Assembly (NCBI RefSeq): GCF_002934545.1
Contig: NZ_PTJA01000003.1
Coordinates: 248,001-312,000, forward strand
DNA from: Lacrimispora xylanisolvens
GTDB lineage: Bacteria > Bacillota > Clostridia > Lachnospirales > Lachnospiraceae
DNA: 64,000 bases
Direction of reading: 5' to 3'
Positions within the stretch are counted from its first letter, which is position 1; the number at the start of each line of letters is the position of its first letter. A program made the position numbers and the translations under genes. The notes under the pieces are model-generated. The model searched no databases. It was not told the origin of the DNA and saw only the letters and a program-made list of their open reading frames with translations. This document shows, piece by piece, positions 8,598 through 18,317 of this stretch.

Positions 8598-9398
8598 ATG
8601 TTTACAACCAGGCTGATAAGCGGAATTGTTCTTGTTTTGATCGCATTGATAACAGTAGGAAGTGGTGGGCTCCTGCTGTTTGCGACAACGATTTTCATAT
8701 CCATGATCGGCTTGTATGAGCTGTATCGTGTGCTTAAGATCCATGATCATCCCATGGGATATATGGGATATTTCATTGTAATTGTTTATTACGGGCTGTT
8801 ATGGTTTCAGATGCAGCAGTATGCATTGTATATGTCTATCGTTTTTATGATGCTTCTTTTATGTTTTTATGTTTTTGCTTTTCCAAAATATAAAACAGAG
8901 GAAGTGACTGGGGCGTTTTTTGGATTTTTTTATGTGGCAGTTATGTTATCCTATTTATATCAGGTTCGTACCATGAATGACGGAAAGTATCTGGTATGGC
9001 TGGTGTTCTTAAGTTCATGGGGCTGTGACACCTGCGCATATTGTGTTGGAAATCTCATTGGAAAACATAAACTTGCACCTGTACTCAGCCCTCATAAATC
9101 CATAGAGGGAGCCATTGGCGGAATTTTAGGGGCCTCACTTCTGGGATTTATATATGCGACAATTTTTGGCGGGGCAATGACTGTACTTGATTATCCGCAG
9201 ATTACCTGTACTCTTGCATGTGCATTTGCCGCAACGATATCACCAATTGGTGATCTTGCTGCATCTGCCATAAAACGGGATCATCAGGTTAAGGATTATG
9301 GAAAACTCATACCAGGACACGGTGGAATACTGGACCGTTTTGACAGTATGCTTTTTACTGCCCCTGTTATTTATTTTGTGGTTACATTTATTCGATAA
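8598..9398 (+). CDS. cdsA: Phosphatidate cytidylyltransferase
   Basis: A 266-residue integral membrane enzyme that makes CDP-diacylglycerol from phosphatidic acid and CTP, the entry point of phospholipid synthesis. It has multiple hydrophobic segments from residue 5 onwards. The C-terminal family signature is clearly present: SPIGDLAASAIKRD followed by KLIPGHGGILDRFDS, with the catalytic acidic residues. The start at 8598 is supported by GGGAGG 10 bases upstream. It lies 19 bases after uppS and 63 bases before dxr. Confidence 0.95.
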   Translation: MFTTRLISGIVLVLIALITVGSGGLLLFATTIFISMIGLYELYRVLKIHDHPMGYMGYFIVIVYYGLLWFQMQQYALYMSIVFMMLLLCFYVFAFPKYKTEEVTGAFFGFFYVAVMLSYLYQVRTMNDGKYLVWLVFLSSWGCDTCAYCVGNLIGKHKLAPVLSPHKSIEGAIGGILGASLLGFIYATIFGGAMTVLDYPQITCTLACAFAATISPIGDLAASAIKRDHQVKDYGKLIPGHGGILDRFDSMLFTAPVIYFVVTFIR

Positions 9399-9461
9399 GA
9401 GCCTGACAAAGTATTACCTTAAATCGGAATTTAGGAAAAGAAAAGGAGTATACAGCATAAG

Positions 9462-10604
9462 ATGAAGAAAATAGCAATCCTTGGGTCAACAGGATCCATT
9501 GGGACGCAGACTTTGGAGGTGGTGGAGAACCAGGGCGATATTGAAGTGACTGCTTTGGCTGCAGGAAGCAACATCCGCCTGTTGGAGGAACAAATCAGAA
9601 AATTCCGCCCCAAAATAGTTTGTGTCTTCGAAGAAGAAAAAGCGAAGGAACTGAAGGAATCAGTAAGAGATCTCACGGTTCGCGTTGTTTCCGGTATGGA
9701 GGGGTTAATCGAGGCTGCTGTGGAAGAAACTTCAGAGATTGTTGTCACTGCAGTAGTTGGGATGATAGGAATCAGGCCAACCATTGCGGCGATGGAAGCA
9801 GGGAAAGATATCGCTCTTGCCAATAAGGAGACTCTGGTAACTGCCGGTCACATCATTATGCCTCTTGCAAAGAAAATGGGTGTCAGGATTCTTCCAGTAG
9901 ACAGTGAACACAGTGCCATATTTCAGTGTCTGAATGGAGAAAATAAGGGATCTGTCCATAAGATACTTCTGACTGCTTCTGGCGGTCCGTTCCGTGGTAA
10001 AACAAGAGAAGAGTTAAAGAATGTGAAAGTAGAGGATGCACTCAACCATCCAAACTGGGCGATGGGCCGAAAGATTACCATAGATTCTTCAACCATGGTG
10101 AATAAAGGGCTTGAAGTCATGGAGGCCAAATGGTTGTTTGGCGTTCAAATGGATCAGGTGCAGGTAGTAATTCAGCCGAAGAGCATCATTCATTCTATGG
10201 TAGAGTTTGAAGACGGAGCAGTTATGGCTCAGATGGGAACTCCGGACATGAAGCTTCCGATTCAATATGCACTTTATTATCCGGAGCGGAGATATTTAAA
10301 AGGAGATCGTCTTGATTTCTGGTCCATTGGTCAAATTAATTTTGAAAAACCGGATCTTGTTAATTTTCCGGGTTTGAAACTGGCTTATGAGGCCGGATGT
10401 GCCGGTGGAACGCTCCCGACTGTTTTTAATGCTGCTAACGAAAAGGCAGTTGCCAAATTTTTGAACAGAGAAATTACATATCTTACTATCACAGATATGA
10501 TAGAGGGAGCGATGAACGGGCATACTGTAAAAGAGAATCCTACCGTGGAAGAGATTCTTGATGCAGAGGCTGCAGCTTATGAATATATAGAAAGCAGGTG
10601 GTAA
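9462..10604 (+). CDS. dxr: 1-deoxy-D-xylulose 5-phosphate reductoisomerase
   Basis: A 380-residue cytosolic enzyme for the second step of the MEP pathway, converting DXP to MEP with NADPH. The N-terminal NADPH-binding motif is AILGSTGSIGTQTLEV. The metal and substrate-binding region includes LPVDSEHSAIFQC, followed by LTASGGPFRGK and TIDSSTMVNKGLEVMEA. Length and motif order are normal. It is followed after one base by rseP, whose start codon and ribosome-binding site lie at the dxr 3' end, so the two are probably translated together. Confidence 0.97.
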   Translation: MKKIAILGSTGSIGTQTLEVVENQGDIEVTALAAGSNIRLLEEQIRKFRPKIVCVFEEEKAKELKESVRDLTVRVVSGMEGLIEAAVEETSEIVVTAVVGMIGIRPTIAAMEAGKDIALANKETLVTAGHIIMPLAKKMGVRILPVDSEHSAIFQCLNGENKGSVHKILLTASGGPFRGKTREELKNVKVEDALNHPNWAMGRKITIDSSTMVNKGLEVMEAKWLFGVQMDQVQVVIQPKSIIHSMVEFEDGAVMAQMGTPDMKLPIQYALYYPERRYLKGDRLDFWSIGQINFEKPDLVNFPGLKLAYEAGCAGGTLPTVFNAANEKAVAKFLNREITYLTITDMIEGAMNGHTVKENPTVEEILDAEAAAYEYIESRW

Positions 10605-10605
10605 A

Positions 10606-11664
10606 TTGTCCAGTATTATCGTAGCAATTCTGGTATTCGGTTTAATTGTTTTAATTCATGAATTAGGCCATTTTTTATTTGCAAAAATGAACAAAATCGC
10701 AGTAGTGGAATTTTCCATAGGAATGGGACCCCGTCTTTTGCATTTTAAGAAGGGAGAAACGACATATTCCATTAAATTGCTTCCTTTAGGCGGATCCTGC
10801 ATGATGCTGGGAGAGGATGAAGAAAATCCTGATGAACGGGCTTTTCAGAACAGATCCATTCCTGCAAGAATGTCAGTCATAGCTGCAGGTCCCATCTTTA
10901 ATTTTATTCTTGCCTTTTTACTTTCTTTGGTTCTGGTAGGTATGAGTGGATATGACATTACTTATATAAAAGAAGTAACAGAAGGTTCGCCCGCTTATGA
11001 AGCAGGAATGCGCTCCGGAGATAAATTGTTAAAAATTAACGGTGAGAAGGTTTCCATGTATCAGGAGTATATTCTTTATAAGCTGATGAAACCGGATGAC
11101 AAGATGAATCAGGTGGAATTTTCAAGAACAGATCCTCAGACAGGAAAACAGGAAATCCAGACTGTGTCTGTTACTCCCCAATATTCAGAAGAGAGTAAAA
11201 AATATCTGATCGGTATATTAATTGCGCCTGAGAACAAAAAAGCGGCAAATGCCGGTGATCTGGTTAAACATGGTTATATGGAGATGGAATACGATGTAAA
11301 ACTGACTGTAAAGAGCCTTGGTATGCTGTTTACCGGAAAGGCCAGTGTCAATGATTTAAGCGGTCCGGTAGGAATCGTTGTAATGATCGATGATTCTGTG
11401 AAAGCGGGTCTTACTGTCAGTGTAGTTGCGGCACTAATGAATGTCATCAGTATGTGTATTCTTTTAAGTGCCAACTTAGGCGTGATGAATCTGCTCCCTA
11501 TACCAGCTCTTGATGGTGGGAGATTGTTGTTTTTAATTATAGAAGCAATACGTGGAAAACGAATGGACCCGGAAAAAGAGGGTCTTGTAAACATGATCAG
11601 TATGGCAGCTTTGATGGCGCTGATGATTTTTGTAGTATTTAATGATATCAGCAGATTCACCTGA
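10606..11664 (+). CDS. rseP: Site-2 metalloprotease RseP (intramembrane)
   Basis: A 352-residue polytopic membrane zinc protease that cuts anti-sigma factors and remnant signal peptides inside the membrane. The active-site motif HELGH is at residues 18-22 in the first membrane helix. The central PDZ domain occupies roughly residues 115-190 (EGSPAYEAGMRSGDKLLKINGE). The third metal ligand region NLLPIPALDGGRLLF is near the C-terminus. The start is an uncommon TTG at 10606, chosen because AGGTGG lies just before it at the end of dxr and the membrane helix begins immediately. An upstream ATG is not available in frame. Confidence 0.93.
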   Translation: MSSIIVAILVFGLIVLIHELGHFLFAKMNKIAVVEFSIGMGPRLLHFKKGETTYSIKLLPLGGSCMMLGEDEENPDERAFQNRSIPARMSVIAAGPIFNFILAFLLSLVLVGMSGYDITYIKEVTEGSPAYEAGMRSGDKLLKINGEKVSMYQEYILYKLMKPDDKMNQVEFSRTDPQTGKQEIQTVSVTPQYSEESKKYLIGILIAPENKKAANAGDLVKHGYMEMEYDVKLTVKSLGMLFTGKASVNDLSGPVGIVVMIDDSVKAGLTVSVVAALMNVISMCILLSANLGVMNLLPIPALDGGRLLFLIIEAIRGKRMDPEKEGLVNMISMAALMALMIFVVFNDISRFT

Positions 11665-11686
11665 TAAAGTATAAATGGAGGAGCTT

Positions 11687-12742
11687 ATGAACAGGGATCA
11701 TACGAAAATAATTCAGATCGGAAACAAGGTCATCGGTGGAGGCAATCCGGTTCTGATCCAATCCATGTGCAATACGAAAACTCAGGATGTTGCATCAACA
11801 GTCAATCAGATAAATGCGCTGACCGCGGCAGGATGCGATATTATCAGAGTTGCTGTTCCTGATATGGAAGCGGCGGCAGCTATTAAGGAGATTAAGAAGC
11901 AGATCAGTATACCTCTGGTAGCCGATATTCATTTTGATTATCGGCTGGCTGTGGCTTCTATCGAGTCAGGAGCTGATAAGATCCGGATTAATCCGGGCAA
12001 TATCGGCTCGCTGGATCGTGTAAAAGCGGTTGTGGATAAGGCAAAGGAATATCAGATTCCCATACGCGTGGGAGTTAACAGCGGTTCCCTTGAAAAAAAT
12101 CTCATTGAAAAATATGGTGGAGTTACTGCAGAGGGAATTGTGGAAAGCGCATTAAATAAGGTGCGTATGATCGAGGAGATGGATTATGGGAATCTGGTGA
12201 TCAGCATCAAATCATCTGATGTACTTATGTGTATCAAGGCCCATGAACTGATCGCAGAGCGAACGGATTATCCCCTTCATGTGGGTATTACAGAGGCTGG
12301 AACCCTGATATCTGGAACCATTAAATCTTCCGTTGGGCTGGGCATTATTCTTCATAAGGGAATTGGTGATACCATTCGTGTGTCTCTTACCGGCGATCCG
12401 CTTGAGGAGATAAAGGCAGCTAAAACCATTTTAAGAACTCTGGGCCTGAAAAGAGGAGGGGTGGAGGTTATATCCTGTCCCACCTGCGGCAGAACCAGAA
12501 TTGATTTAATTTCCCTGGCCAATCAGGTAGAAGATATGGTTTCTGCTTACGACCATTTGGATATTAAGGTGGCAGTAATGGGCTGTGTGGTAAACGGACC
12601 AGGTGAAGCAAGAGAAGCAGACATTGGAATTGCCGGTGGAATCGGAGAGGGACTTCTTATTAAAAAAGGAGAAGTAATCAGAAAGGTTCCGGAAGAAGAA
12701 CTTCTTAGCGCCCTTCAGGAAGAACTTATGAAAATGCAATAG
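11687..12742 (+). CDS. ispG: 4-hydroxy-3-methylbut-2-enyl diphosphate synthase (IspG)
   Basis: A 351-residue [4Fe-4S] enzyme for the penultimate MEP pathway step, from MEcPP to HMBPP. The N-terminal TIM-barrel part includes [16 protein letters not shown] and [13 protein letters not shown]. The C-terminal part holds the cluster ligands in [11 protein letters not shown] and [17 protein letters not shown]. The start was moved to 11687 because GGAGGAG (11677-11683) overlaps the first in-frame ATG at 11675 and correctly precedes the second. It lies 22 bases after rseP. polC begins 8 bases after the stop. Confidence 0.96.
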   Translation: MNRDHTKIIQIGNKVIGGGNPVLIQSMCNTKTQDVASTVNQINALTAAGCDIIRVAVPDMEAAAAIKEIKKQISIPLVADIHFDYRLAVASIESGADKIRINPGNIGSLDRVKAVVDKAKEYQIPIRVGVNSGSLEKNLIEKYGGVTAEGIVESALNKVRMIEEMDYGNLVISIKSSDVLMCIKAHELIAERTDYPLHVGITEAGTLISGTIKSSVGLGIILHKGIGDTIRVSLTGDPLEEIKAAKTILRTLGLKRGGVEVISCPTCGRTRIDLISLANQVEDMVSAYDHLDIKVAVMGCVVNGPGEAREADIGIAGGIGEGLLIKKGEVIRKVPEEELLSALQEELMKMQ

Positions 12743-12750
12743 GTGATAGA

Positions 12751-15700
12751 ATGGCAAAGAAATTTTTGGAAGTTTTTCCAAACTTACATATTACTGACGA
12801 ATTAAAAGAGCTTTTAAATCTGGTAGATGTGGAAAAGGTCACATCAAACAGGGATAGAAGCTCTATTCGTGTTTATTTAATCAGCCCCAGGCTGATACAT
12901 AAGCAAAATATTTACAGCCTGGAAAAAGGAATCAAAGAACAGTTGTTTCCTTCCAAGCAGATCACAATTAAAATCATTGAACGGTTCCGCCTGTCAGGAC
13001 AGTATACGCCCCAGAAGCTGTTAAAGATCTATCGGGAAAGTCTTCTGGCGGAACTTAAAAATTACAGCATCATTGAGTATAATATGTTTCGGAAGGCACA
13101 GTGCCAGTTCCCGGAACCTGATCTTTTGAAGATGACAGTGGAGGATACCATTGTAACCCATGAAAAAGCCGGCGAATTAAAGCGGGTGCTGGAAAAGATT
13201 TTTCACGAAAGATGCGGCCTGCCTGTTGAAGTTCAGTATGAATTTATTGAGCCTAAGGAGAATGTCCTGGCGAAACAAAAAGAACTTCAGATGCAGAGAG
13301 AAGTAGAGGAAATCGTTAGCAGAACTTCTTTTGCCGGGCAGCAAAAAAGCCAGACAGACGAATATGGCGGACCTTCCATGGCAGATGCCCCTCTGGAGGC
13401 ATTGGCAGCCACTTATTCTGATGAAGTGCCCTTCACACAGGAAGCCCAGCCTCCTGCAGCCACACTACGCATGGGTGGTAAAAAAGAAGGAGATAAAAAA
13501 GAATCCGGTAAAGCAGCAGAGTCCGACTCCGGAAAGAAGGAATGGAAAGATTACCGGAAGAATTCCTATAATGGCCGCCGTTCTGATAATCCGGATGTTT
13601 TGTATGGCAGAGATTTTGAAGAAGAAACCATGGAAATTGAAAAGATAGATGGGGAAATCGGAGAAGTCGTGGTTCGTGGTAAGATTATTATGACGGACAG
13701 CAGGGAATTAAGAAGCGGCAAGACCATTATTATTTTTGATGTAACAGATTTTACGGATACGATTACAGTGAAGATGTTTGCCAGGGAAGAACAGCTGGAT
13801 GATCTGAAAAACGCAGTGGTAAAAGGTACCTTCATCAAAATAAAAGGAGTTACAACCATTGATAAGTTTGATGGGGAGCTGACTCTGGGATCTGTTGTAG
13901 GTATTAAAAAATCAGAAGATTTTACTGGGAAAAGATCGGACAACAGTCTGGAGAAACGGGTGGAGCTTCACTGTCATACAAAGATGAGTGACATGGATGG
14001 CGTCTCTGAAGTGAAAGATCTTGTAAAACGTGCTAAAAAATGGGGGATGCCAGCGCTTGCAATTACGGATCATGGGTGTGTACAGTCCTTTCCGGATGCA
14101 AACCATGCGCTAGATAAAGGTGATACATTTAAAGTTATTTATGGAGTGGAAGGATATCTGGTTGATGATTTAAAGCAGCTGGTTGAAAATTCCAGGAATC
14201 AGACCTTTTCTGATTCCTACGTGGTCTTTGACATTGAGACAACGGGTTTCAGTTCATCCAGAAACCGGATTATTGAAATTGGTGCAGTGAAGGTGATAGA
14301 TGGAAAAATCAAGGATAAATTCAGCGCATTTGTAAATCCGGATGTACCAATTCCTTTTGAGATCGAACAATTGACGGGAATCAATGACAGTATGGTGCTT
14401 CCTCATCCAAAGATTGATGTAATTCTCCCCCAGTTTCTGGAGTTTTGCAAAGATTCTGTATTAGTCGCCCACAATGCTTCGTTTGACGTAAGCTTTATCT
14501 CTTATAATGCTCAGCAGCTTCAAATGGAGTTTAACCCTACAGTAATAGATACTGTGGCTCTTTCCAGGCTTCTTTTACCCAGTTTAAACAGGTATAAACT
14601 GGATACTGTAGCCAAAGCCTTAAATATTTCCCTGGCGAACCATCACAGAGCGGTTGATGATGCAGGATGTACAGCAGAGATATTTGCGGCATTTGTAAAA
14701 ATGCTCAGAGAGCGGGGAGTGGAATCATTAGATGAGTTAAACAAACTCAGTGCCATGTCGGCGGATATGATTAAAAAGCTGCCCACCTATCATGTGATCA
14801 TCCTTGCAGCCAATGATGTGGGCCGGGTTAATTTATACCGCCTGATATCCCGCTCTCATATCGATTTTTATGCCAGAAGACCGAGAATTCCCAAAAGCGT
14901 TTTAAATGAGTACAGAGAGGGATTGATTATTGGTTCTGCCTGTGAGGCGGGAGAGTTATATCAGGCTCTTTTGCGGGGTGTCCCGGATGCAGAAATAGCC
15001 AAACTTGTAAACTTTTACGATTATCTGGAAATACAGCCCCTTGGTAACAATGCATTCATGTTAAGAGACGAAAAGAGTACGGTAAAGACCCAGCAGGATT
15101 TAATTGATATCAATAAGCGGATTGTGACCCTTGGGGAACAGTTTGGTAAGCCTGTCTGCGCTACCTGCGATGTTCATTTCCTTGATCCGGAGGATGAGGT
15201 TTACCGGCGGATCATTATGGCTGGACAAGGTTTTAAAGACTCCGATGACCAGGCCCCCTTATATCTTAGAACTACAGAGGAGATGCTTCAGGAGTTTGAG
15301 TATTTAGGCCCTAACAAGGCGGAAGAAGTAGTAATAAAGAATACCAGAAAAATAGCGGACATGTGTGAATGGATCTCACCTGTACGGCCGGATAAATGTG
15401 CACCTGTCATTGAAAATTCAGATGAAGATTTAAGAAAAATCTGTTATGACAGAGCTCATGCCATTTATGGACAGGATCTCCCTGTGATAGTGACTGAGCG
15501 TCTGGAGAGAGAGTTGAATTCCATTATATCCAATGGTTTTGCGGTTATGTATATCATTGCACAGAAGCTGGTGTGGAAATCCAATGAAGATGGTTATCTG
15601 GTGGGATCCAGAGGATCGGTTGGATCTTCTTTCGTTGCCTATATGTCGGGAATTACAGAAGTAAATTCTCTCAGTCCTCATTATTACTGCGAGAATTGTC

Positions 15701-17295
15701 ACTACTATGATTTTGATTCGGAAGAAGTTAAGGCATTTACAGGAATGGCTGGCTGCGATATGCCAGACAAGGTATGTCCGGTTTGCGGGCACCCGTTATC
15801 AAAAGATGGTTTTGATATTCCGTTTGAAACATTCCTTGGTTTTAAGGGAGACAAGGAGCCTGATATCGATTTGAATTTCTCCGGAGAATATCAGAGTAAG
15901 GCCCATGATTATACAGAAGTTATTTTTGGAAAAGGGCAGACGTTCCGTGCAGGAACTATCGGTACTCTTGCAGATAAGACGGCATTTGGTTATGTGAAAA
16001 ATTATTACGAAGAACATGGAGTGAGAAAACGGAACTGTGAAATTAACCGGATTGTTCAGGGCTGCGTGGGTGTGAGAAGAACCACTGGCCAGCATCCGGG
16101 AGGAATTATTGTTCTTCCCCATGGAGAGGAGATTTATTCCTTTACACCGGTTCAGAGACCGGCTAATGATATGACAACGATGACGGTAACCACTCATTTC
16201 GATTACCACTCCATCGACCATAACCTTCTAAAGCTTGATATTCTGGGACACGACGATCCGACCATGATCCGTATGCTTCAGGACCTGATCGGTTTTGATC
16301 CAGTAAAGGACATTCCTCTGGACAGCAGAGAAGTTATGTCACTTTTTCAGGACACTTCAGCACTTGGAATTATGCCGGAAGATATCGGCGGCTGCAAGCT
16401 GGGAGCGCTGGGAGTTCCGGAGTTTGGTACCGATTTTGCCATGCAGATGTTAATAGACACCCAGCCGAAATATTTCTCAGATCTTGTCCGCATTGCAGGG
16501 CTTGCTCATGGTACGGATGTGTGGCTTGGTAATGCCCAGGCTCTTATTCAGGAAGGGAAGGCAACCATTCAGACCGCCATATGTACCAGAGATGATATTA
16601 TGATATATTTAATTTCCATGGGTATTGAAGAAGGTCTGTCTTTTTCGATCATGGAGAGCGTACGTAAAGGTAAAGGATTAAAACCCGAATGGGAGGAGGA
16701 GATGACATCCCATGGGGTTCCGGACTGGTATATCTGGTCCTGTAAAAAGATTAAATATATGTTCCCCAAAGCCCATGCAGCTGCTTATGTTATGATGGCG
16801 TGGAGAATCGCGTACTGTAAAGTGTTTTATCCACTGGCTTATTACGCATCGTTTTTCAGTATCCGTGCCAATGGCTTCAGCTATGAGCTGATGTGCCAGG
16901 GAAGAGAAAAGCTGGAGCATTATCTGGCTGATTACAGGAAACGGATCGACACGCTTTCCAAAAAGGAGCAGGATACTCTTCGTGATATGCGTATTGTCCA
17001 GGAAATGTATGCAAGGGGTTATGATTTTACTCCTATCGATATTTACCAGGCAAAAGCCAGACATTTTCAGATCATTGACGGTAAATTAATGCCGTCTTTA
17101 AGCAGTATAGATGGACTGGGAGAGAAAGCAGCAGATGCGGTTGTAGATGCCAGTAAGGATGGAAAATTTTTATCCAGAGAGGATTTCAGAAACCGGACAA
17201 AGGTCAGTAAGACTGTTTGTGATCTTATGGGTGATCTGGGACTTCTGGGGGATCTTCCCGAATCCAATCAGCTGTCTCTGTTTGATCTGGCATAA
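12751..17295 (+). CDS. polC: DNA polymerase III, PolC-type alpha subunit with built-in proofreading
   Basis: A 1514-residue replicative polymerase of Gram-positive type. Domain order: N-terminal region (to about 230), a charged variable linker, an OB domain (about 295-395), a PHP domain beginning with ELHCHTKMSDMDG (about residue 407), an inserted DEDD exonuclease starting at VVFDIETTGFSS (about residue 492), then the polymerase palm, fingers and helix-hairpin-helix. A four-Cys zinc site appears as YCENCHYYD and VCPVCGHP. The C-terminus ends in QLSLFDL, a beta-clamp binding motif. Length is slightly above the usual 1430-1450 because of the linker rich in Lys/Glu/Ser at residues 190-290. The PolC type itself indicates a Firmicute. 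A terminator follows. Confidence 0.97.
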   Translation: MAKKFLEVFPNLHITDELKELLNLVDVEKVTSNRDRSSIRVYLISPRLIHKQNIYSLEKGIKEQLFPSKQITIKIIERFRLSGQYTPQKLLKIYRESLLAELKNYSIIEYNMFRKAQCQFPEPDLLKMTVEDTIVTHEKAGELKRVLEKIFHERCGLPVEVQYEFIEPKENVLAKQKELQMQREVEEIVSRTSFAGQQKSQTDEYGGPSMADAPLEALAATYSDEVPFTQEAQPPAATLRMGGKKEGDKKESGKAAESDSGKKEWKDYRKNSYNGRRSDNPDVLYGRDFEEETMEIEKIDGEIGEVVVRGKIIMTDSRELRSGKTIIIFDVTDFTDTITVKMFAREEQLDDLKNAVVKGTFIKIKGVTTIDKFDGELTLGSVVGIKKSEDFTGKRSDNSLEKRVELHCHTKMSDMDGVSEVKDLVKRAKKWGMPALAITDHGCVQSFPDANHALDKGDTFKVIYGVEGYLVDDLKQLVENSRNQTFSDSYVVFDIETTGFSSSRNRIIEIGAVKVIDGKIKDKFSAFVNPDVPIPFEIEQLTGINDSMVLPHPKIDVILPQFLEFCKDSVLVAHNASFDVSFISYNAQQLQMEFNPTVIDTVALSRLLLPSLNRYKLDTVAKALNISLANHHRAVDDAGCTAEIFAAFVKMLRERGVESLDELNKLSAMSADMIKKLPTYHVIILAANDVGRVNLYRLISRSHIDFYARRPRIPKSVLNEYREGLIIGSACEAGELYQALLRGVPDAEIAKLVNFYDYLEIQPLGNNAFMLRDEKSTVKTQQDLIDINKRIVTLGEQFGKPVCATCDVHFLDPEDEVYRRIIMAGQGFKDSDDQAPLYLRTTEEMLQEFEYLGPNKAEEVVIKNTRKIADMCEWISPVRPDKCAPVIENSDEDLRKICYDRAHAIYGQDLPVIVTERLERELNSIISNGFAVMYIIAQKLVWKSNEDGYLVGSRGSVGSSFVAYMSGITEVNSLSPHYYCENCHYYDFDSEEVKAFTGMAGCDMPDKVCPVCGHPLSKDGFDIPFETFLGFKGDKEPDIDLNFSGEYQSKAHDYTEVIFGKGQTFRAGTIGTLADKTAFGYVKNYYEEHGVRKRNCEINRIVQGCVGVRRTTGQHPGGIIVLPHGEEIYSFTPVQRPANDMTTMTVTTHFDYHSIDHNLLKLDILGHDDPTMIRMLQDLIGFDPVKDIPLDSREVMSLFQDTSALGIMPEDIGGCKLGALGVPEFGTDFAMQMLIDTQPKYFSDLVRIAGLAHGTDVWLGNAQALIQEGKATIQTAICTRDDIMIYLISMGIEEGLSFSIMESVRKGKGLKPEWEEEMTSHGVPDWYIWSCKKIKYMFPKAHAAAYVMMAWRIAYCKVFYPLAYYASFFSIRANGFSYELMCQGREKLEHYLADYRKRIDTLSKKEQDTLRDMRIVQEMYARGYDFTPIDIYQAKARHFQIIDGKLMPSLSSIDGLGEKAADAVVDASKDGKFLSREDFRNRTKVSKTVCDLMGDLGLLGDLPESNQLSLFDLA

Positions 17296-17297
17296 TG

Positions 17298-17344
17298 AAG
17301 TTTCCGCTGCGGAATCGCATTCTTTGTTCTGCAGCGGAAGTTTT
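17298..17344 (+). terminator. Terminator after polC
   Basis: Bases 17298-17310 can pair with 17331-17343 (core TTCCGCTGC with GCAGCGGAA, extended by two G-U pairs), followed by only a short T run. The strength is uncertain. Confidence 0.6.
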
Positions 17345-17413
17345 AAAGAGTAACTGAAATCTGCTGTTATTTTTCCAGTATTTTTAAAAAATAAAAAAAT
17401 TTTGAAAATACGG

Positions 17414-17442
17414 TTGACATTGTCTCAAATTTATATTATACT
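17414..17442 (+). promoter_or_regulatory. Promoter of the tRNA-Pro/tRNA-Glu pair
   Basis: Consensus TTGACA (17414-17419), exactly 17 bases, then TATACT (17437-17442), 12 bases before the tRNA-Pro 5' end. It is a strong sigma-A promoter typical of stable RNA genes. Confidence 0.9.
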
Positions 17443-17454
17443 ACGTAACGTAAT

Positions 17455-17528
17455 CGAGGCGTGGCTCAGTTTGGTAGAGCGCTGCGTTCGGGACGCAGAG
17501 GTCGCAAGTTCGAATCTTGTCGCCTCGA
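17455..17528 (+). tRNA. tRNA-Pro (anticodon CGG)
   Basis: A 74-base cloverleaf. Acceptor arm CGAGGCG (17455-17461) pairs with CGCCTCG (17521-17527), discriminator A. The anticodon stem CTGCG/CGCAG encloses TTCGGGA, giving anticodon CGG (codon CCG). The T-loop is GTTCGAATC. No CCA is encoded. Confidence 0.95.
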
Positions 17529-17552
17529 TTTTGTATGAATCATATTCGTACT

Positions 17553-17624
17553 GGCCTATTGGTCAAGCGGTCAAGACGCCGCCCTCTCACGGCGGAAACC
17601 CGAGTTCGATTCTCGGATAGGTCA
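17553..17624 (+). tRNA. tRNA-Glu (anticodon CTC)
   Basis: A 72-base cloverleaf. Acceptor arm GGCCTAT (17553-17559) pairs with ATAGGTC (17617-17623) with one G-U pair, discriminator A. The anticodon stem CCGCC/GGCGG encloses CTCTCAC, giving anticodon CTC (codon GAG). It is 24 bases after tRNA-Pro and shares its promoter. No CCA is encoded. Confidence 0.95.
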
Positions 17625-17627
17625 TAA

Positions 17628-17661
17628 TAAAAACCTTCAGGATTAATCCTGAAGGTTTTTT
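17628..17661 (+). terminator. Bidirectional terminator between tRNA-Glu and the peroxiredoxin gene
   Basis: AACCTTCAGGAT (17632-17643) and ATCCTGAAGGTT (17646-17657) form a perfect 12-bp stem. A T run follows on the plus strand and an A run precedes it, so it can also end the minus-strand peroxiredoxin transcript. Confidence 0.92.
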
Positions 17662-17675
17662 GCGTTAAAGCGGGA

Positions 17676-18317
17676 TCAGCAGGGTTTATCTTTATAACAC
17701 CAGAACCAGTCCATGCAATTTAAGTTTTGAGCCTGTGGATTATTAATCCGCTCTATCATCTGATCATACGTGCGGGGTGGGGGTACCATAGCAGGACTGC
17801 CTGGCTCCCAGTTTGCCGGAGTTACAACATTGCAGCGGTCTGTTGTCTCAAGTGCGGTCAGGAGTCTTATGATCTCACATATATTTCTTCCATTTGTAAG
17901 AGGATAAACGAGTATTGCCCGTATAATCTGATCAGGATCGATGAAAAAGACGTTACGGACAGTTTCCTGTTTGGAGGCATCGGGCGCTATCATGCCGTAC
18001 ATACCCGCCACTTCGGCCATACGATCTGCTATAATAGGAAATGGAATCTGGACGCCTGTCAATAAATAGATCTGATTTACCCAGGCAAGATGAGACGGAT
18101 TGCTGTCTATGCTTAAACCGATCAATTTGGCATTTAAGGCTTCAAATTGGTCATTGGCCTGAGCGAAAGCAACAAATTCGGTTGTACAGACCGGAGTAAA
18201 ATCGCCGGGATGGGAGAATAGTATTACCCAGTGGCCTTTGTAGTCAGATAATTTTATGGGTCCAAATGTTGTCATTGCGGAAAAGTCTGGAGCTTTCATT
18301 CCAATGCTTACGTTCAT
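17676..18317 (-). CDS. Peroxiredoxin (Prx6/1-Cys-like)
   Basis: A 213-residue thioredoxin-fold peroxidase that reduces hydrogen peroxide and organic peroxides in the cytosol. The catalytic motif PxxxTxxC is present as P37, T41 and C44 (HPGDFTPVCTTEF), the variant typical of the Prx6 group. The C-terminal arm contains DRCNVVTPANWEPG, as in long archaeal-like members, giving a further Cys. Three extra cysteines (C201, C207, C213) lie in the last 13 residues with aromatic residues between them; these could act as resolving cysteines or bind metal. AAGGA lies 6 bases before the ATG on the minus strand. The gene is convergent with the tRNAs and stands alone. The electron donor is unknown. Confidence 0.92.
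   Translation of the reverse strand: MNVSIGMKAPDFSAMTTFGPIKLSDYKGHWVILFSHPGDFTPVCTTEFVAFAQANDQFEALNAKLIGLSIDSNPSHLAWVNQIYLLTGVQIPFPIIADRMAEVAGMYGMIAPDASKQETVRNVFFIDPDQIIRAILVYPLTNGRNICEIIRLLTALETTDRCNVVTPANWEPGSPAMVPPPRTYDQMIERINNPQAQNLNCMDWFWCYKDKPC

Noticed and set aside
17402-17620. 72-codon frame across the two tRNA genes
   Set aside because: It is covered by two complete tRNA cloverleafs and has no translation signals.
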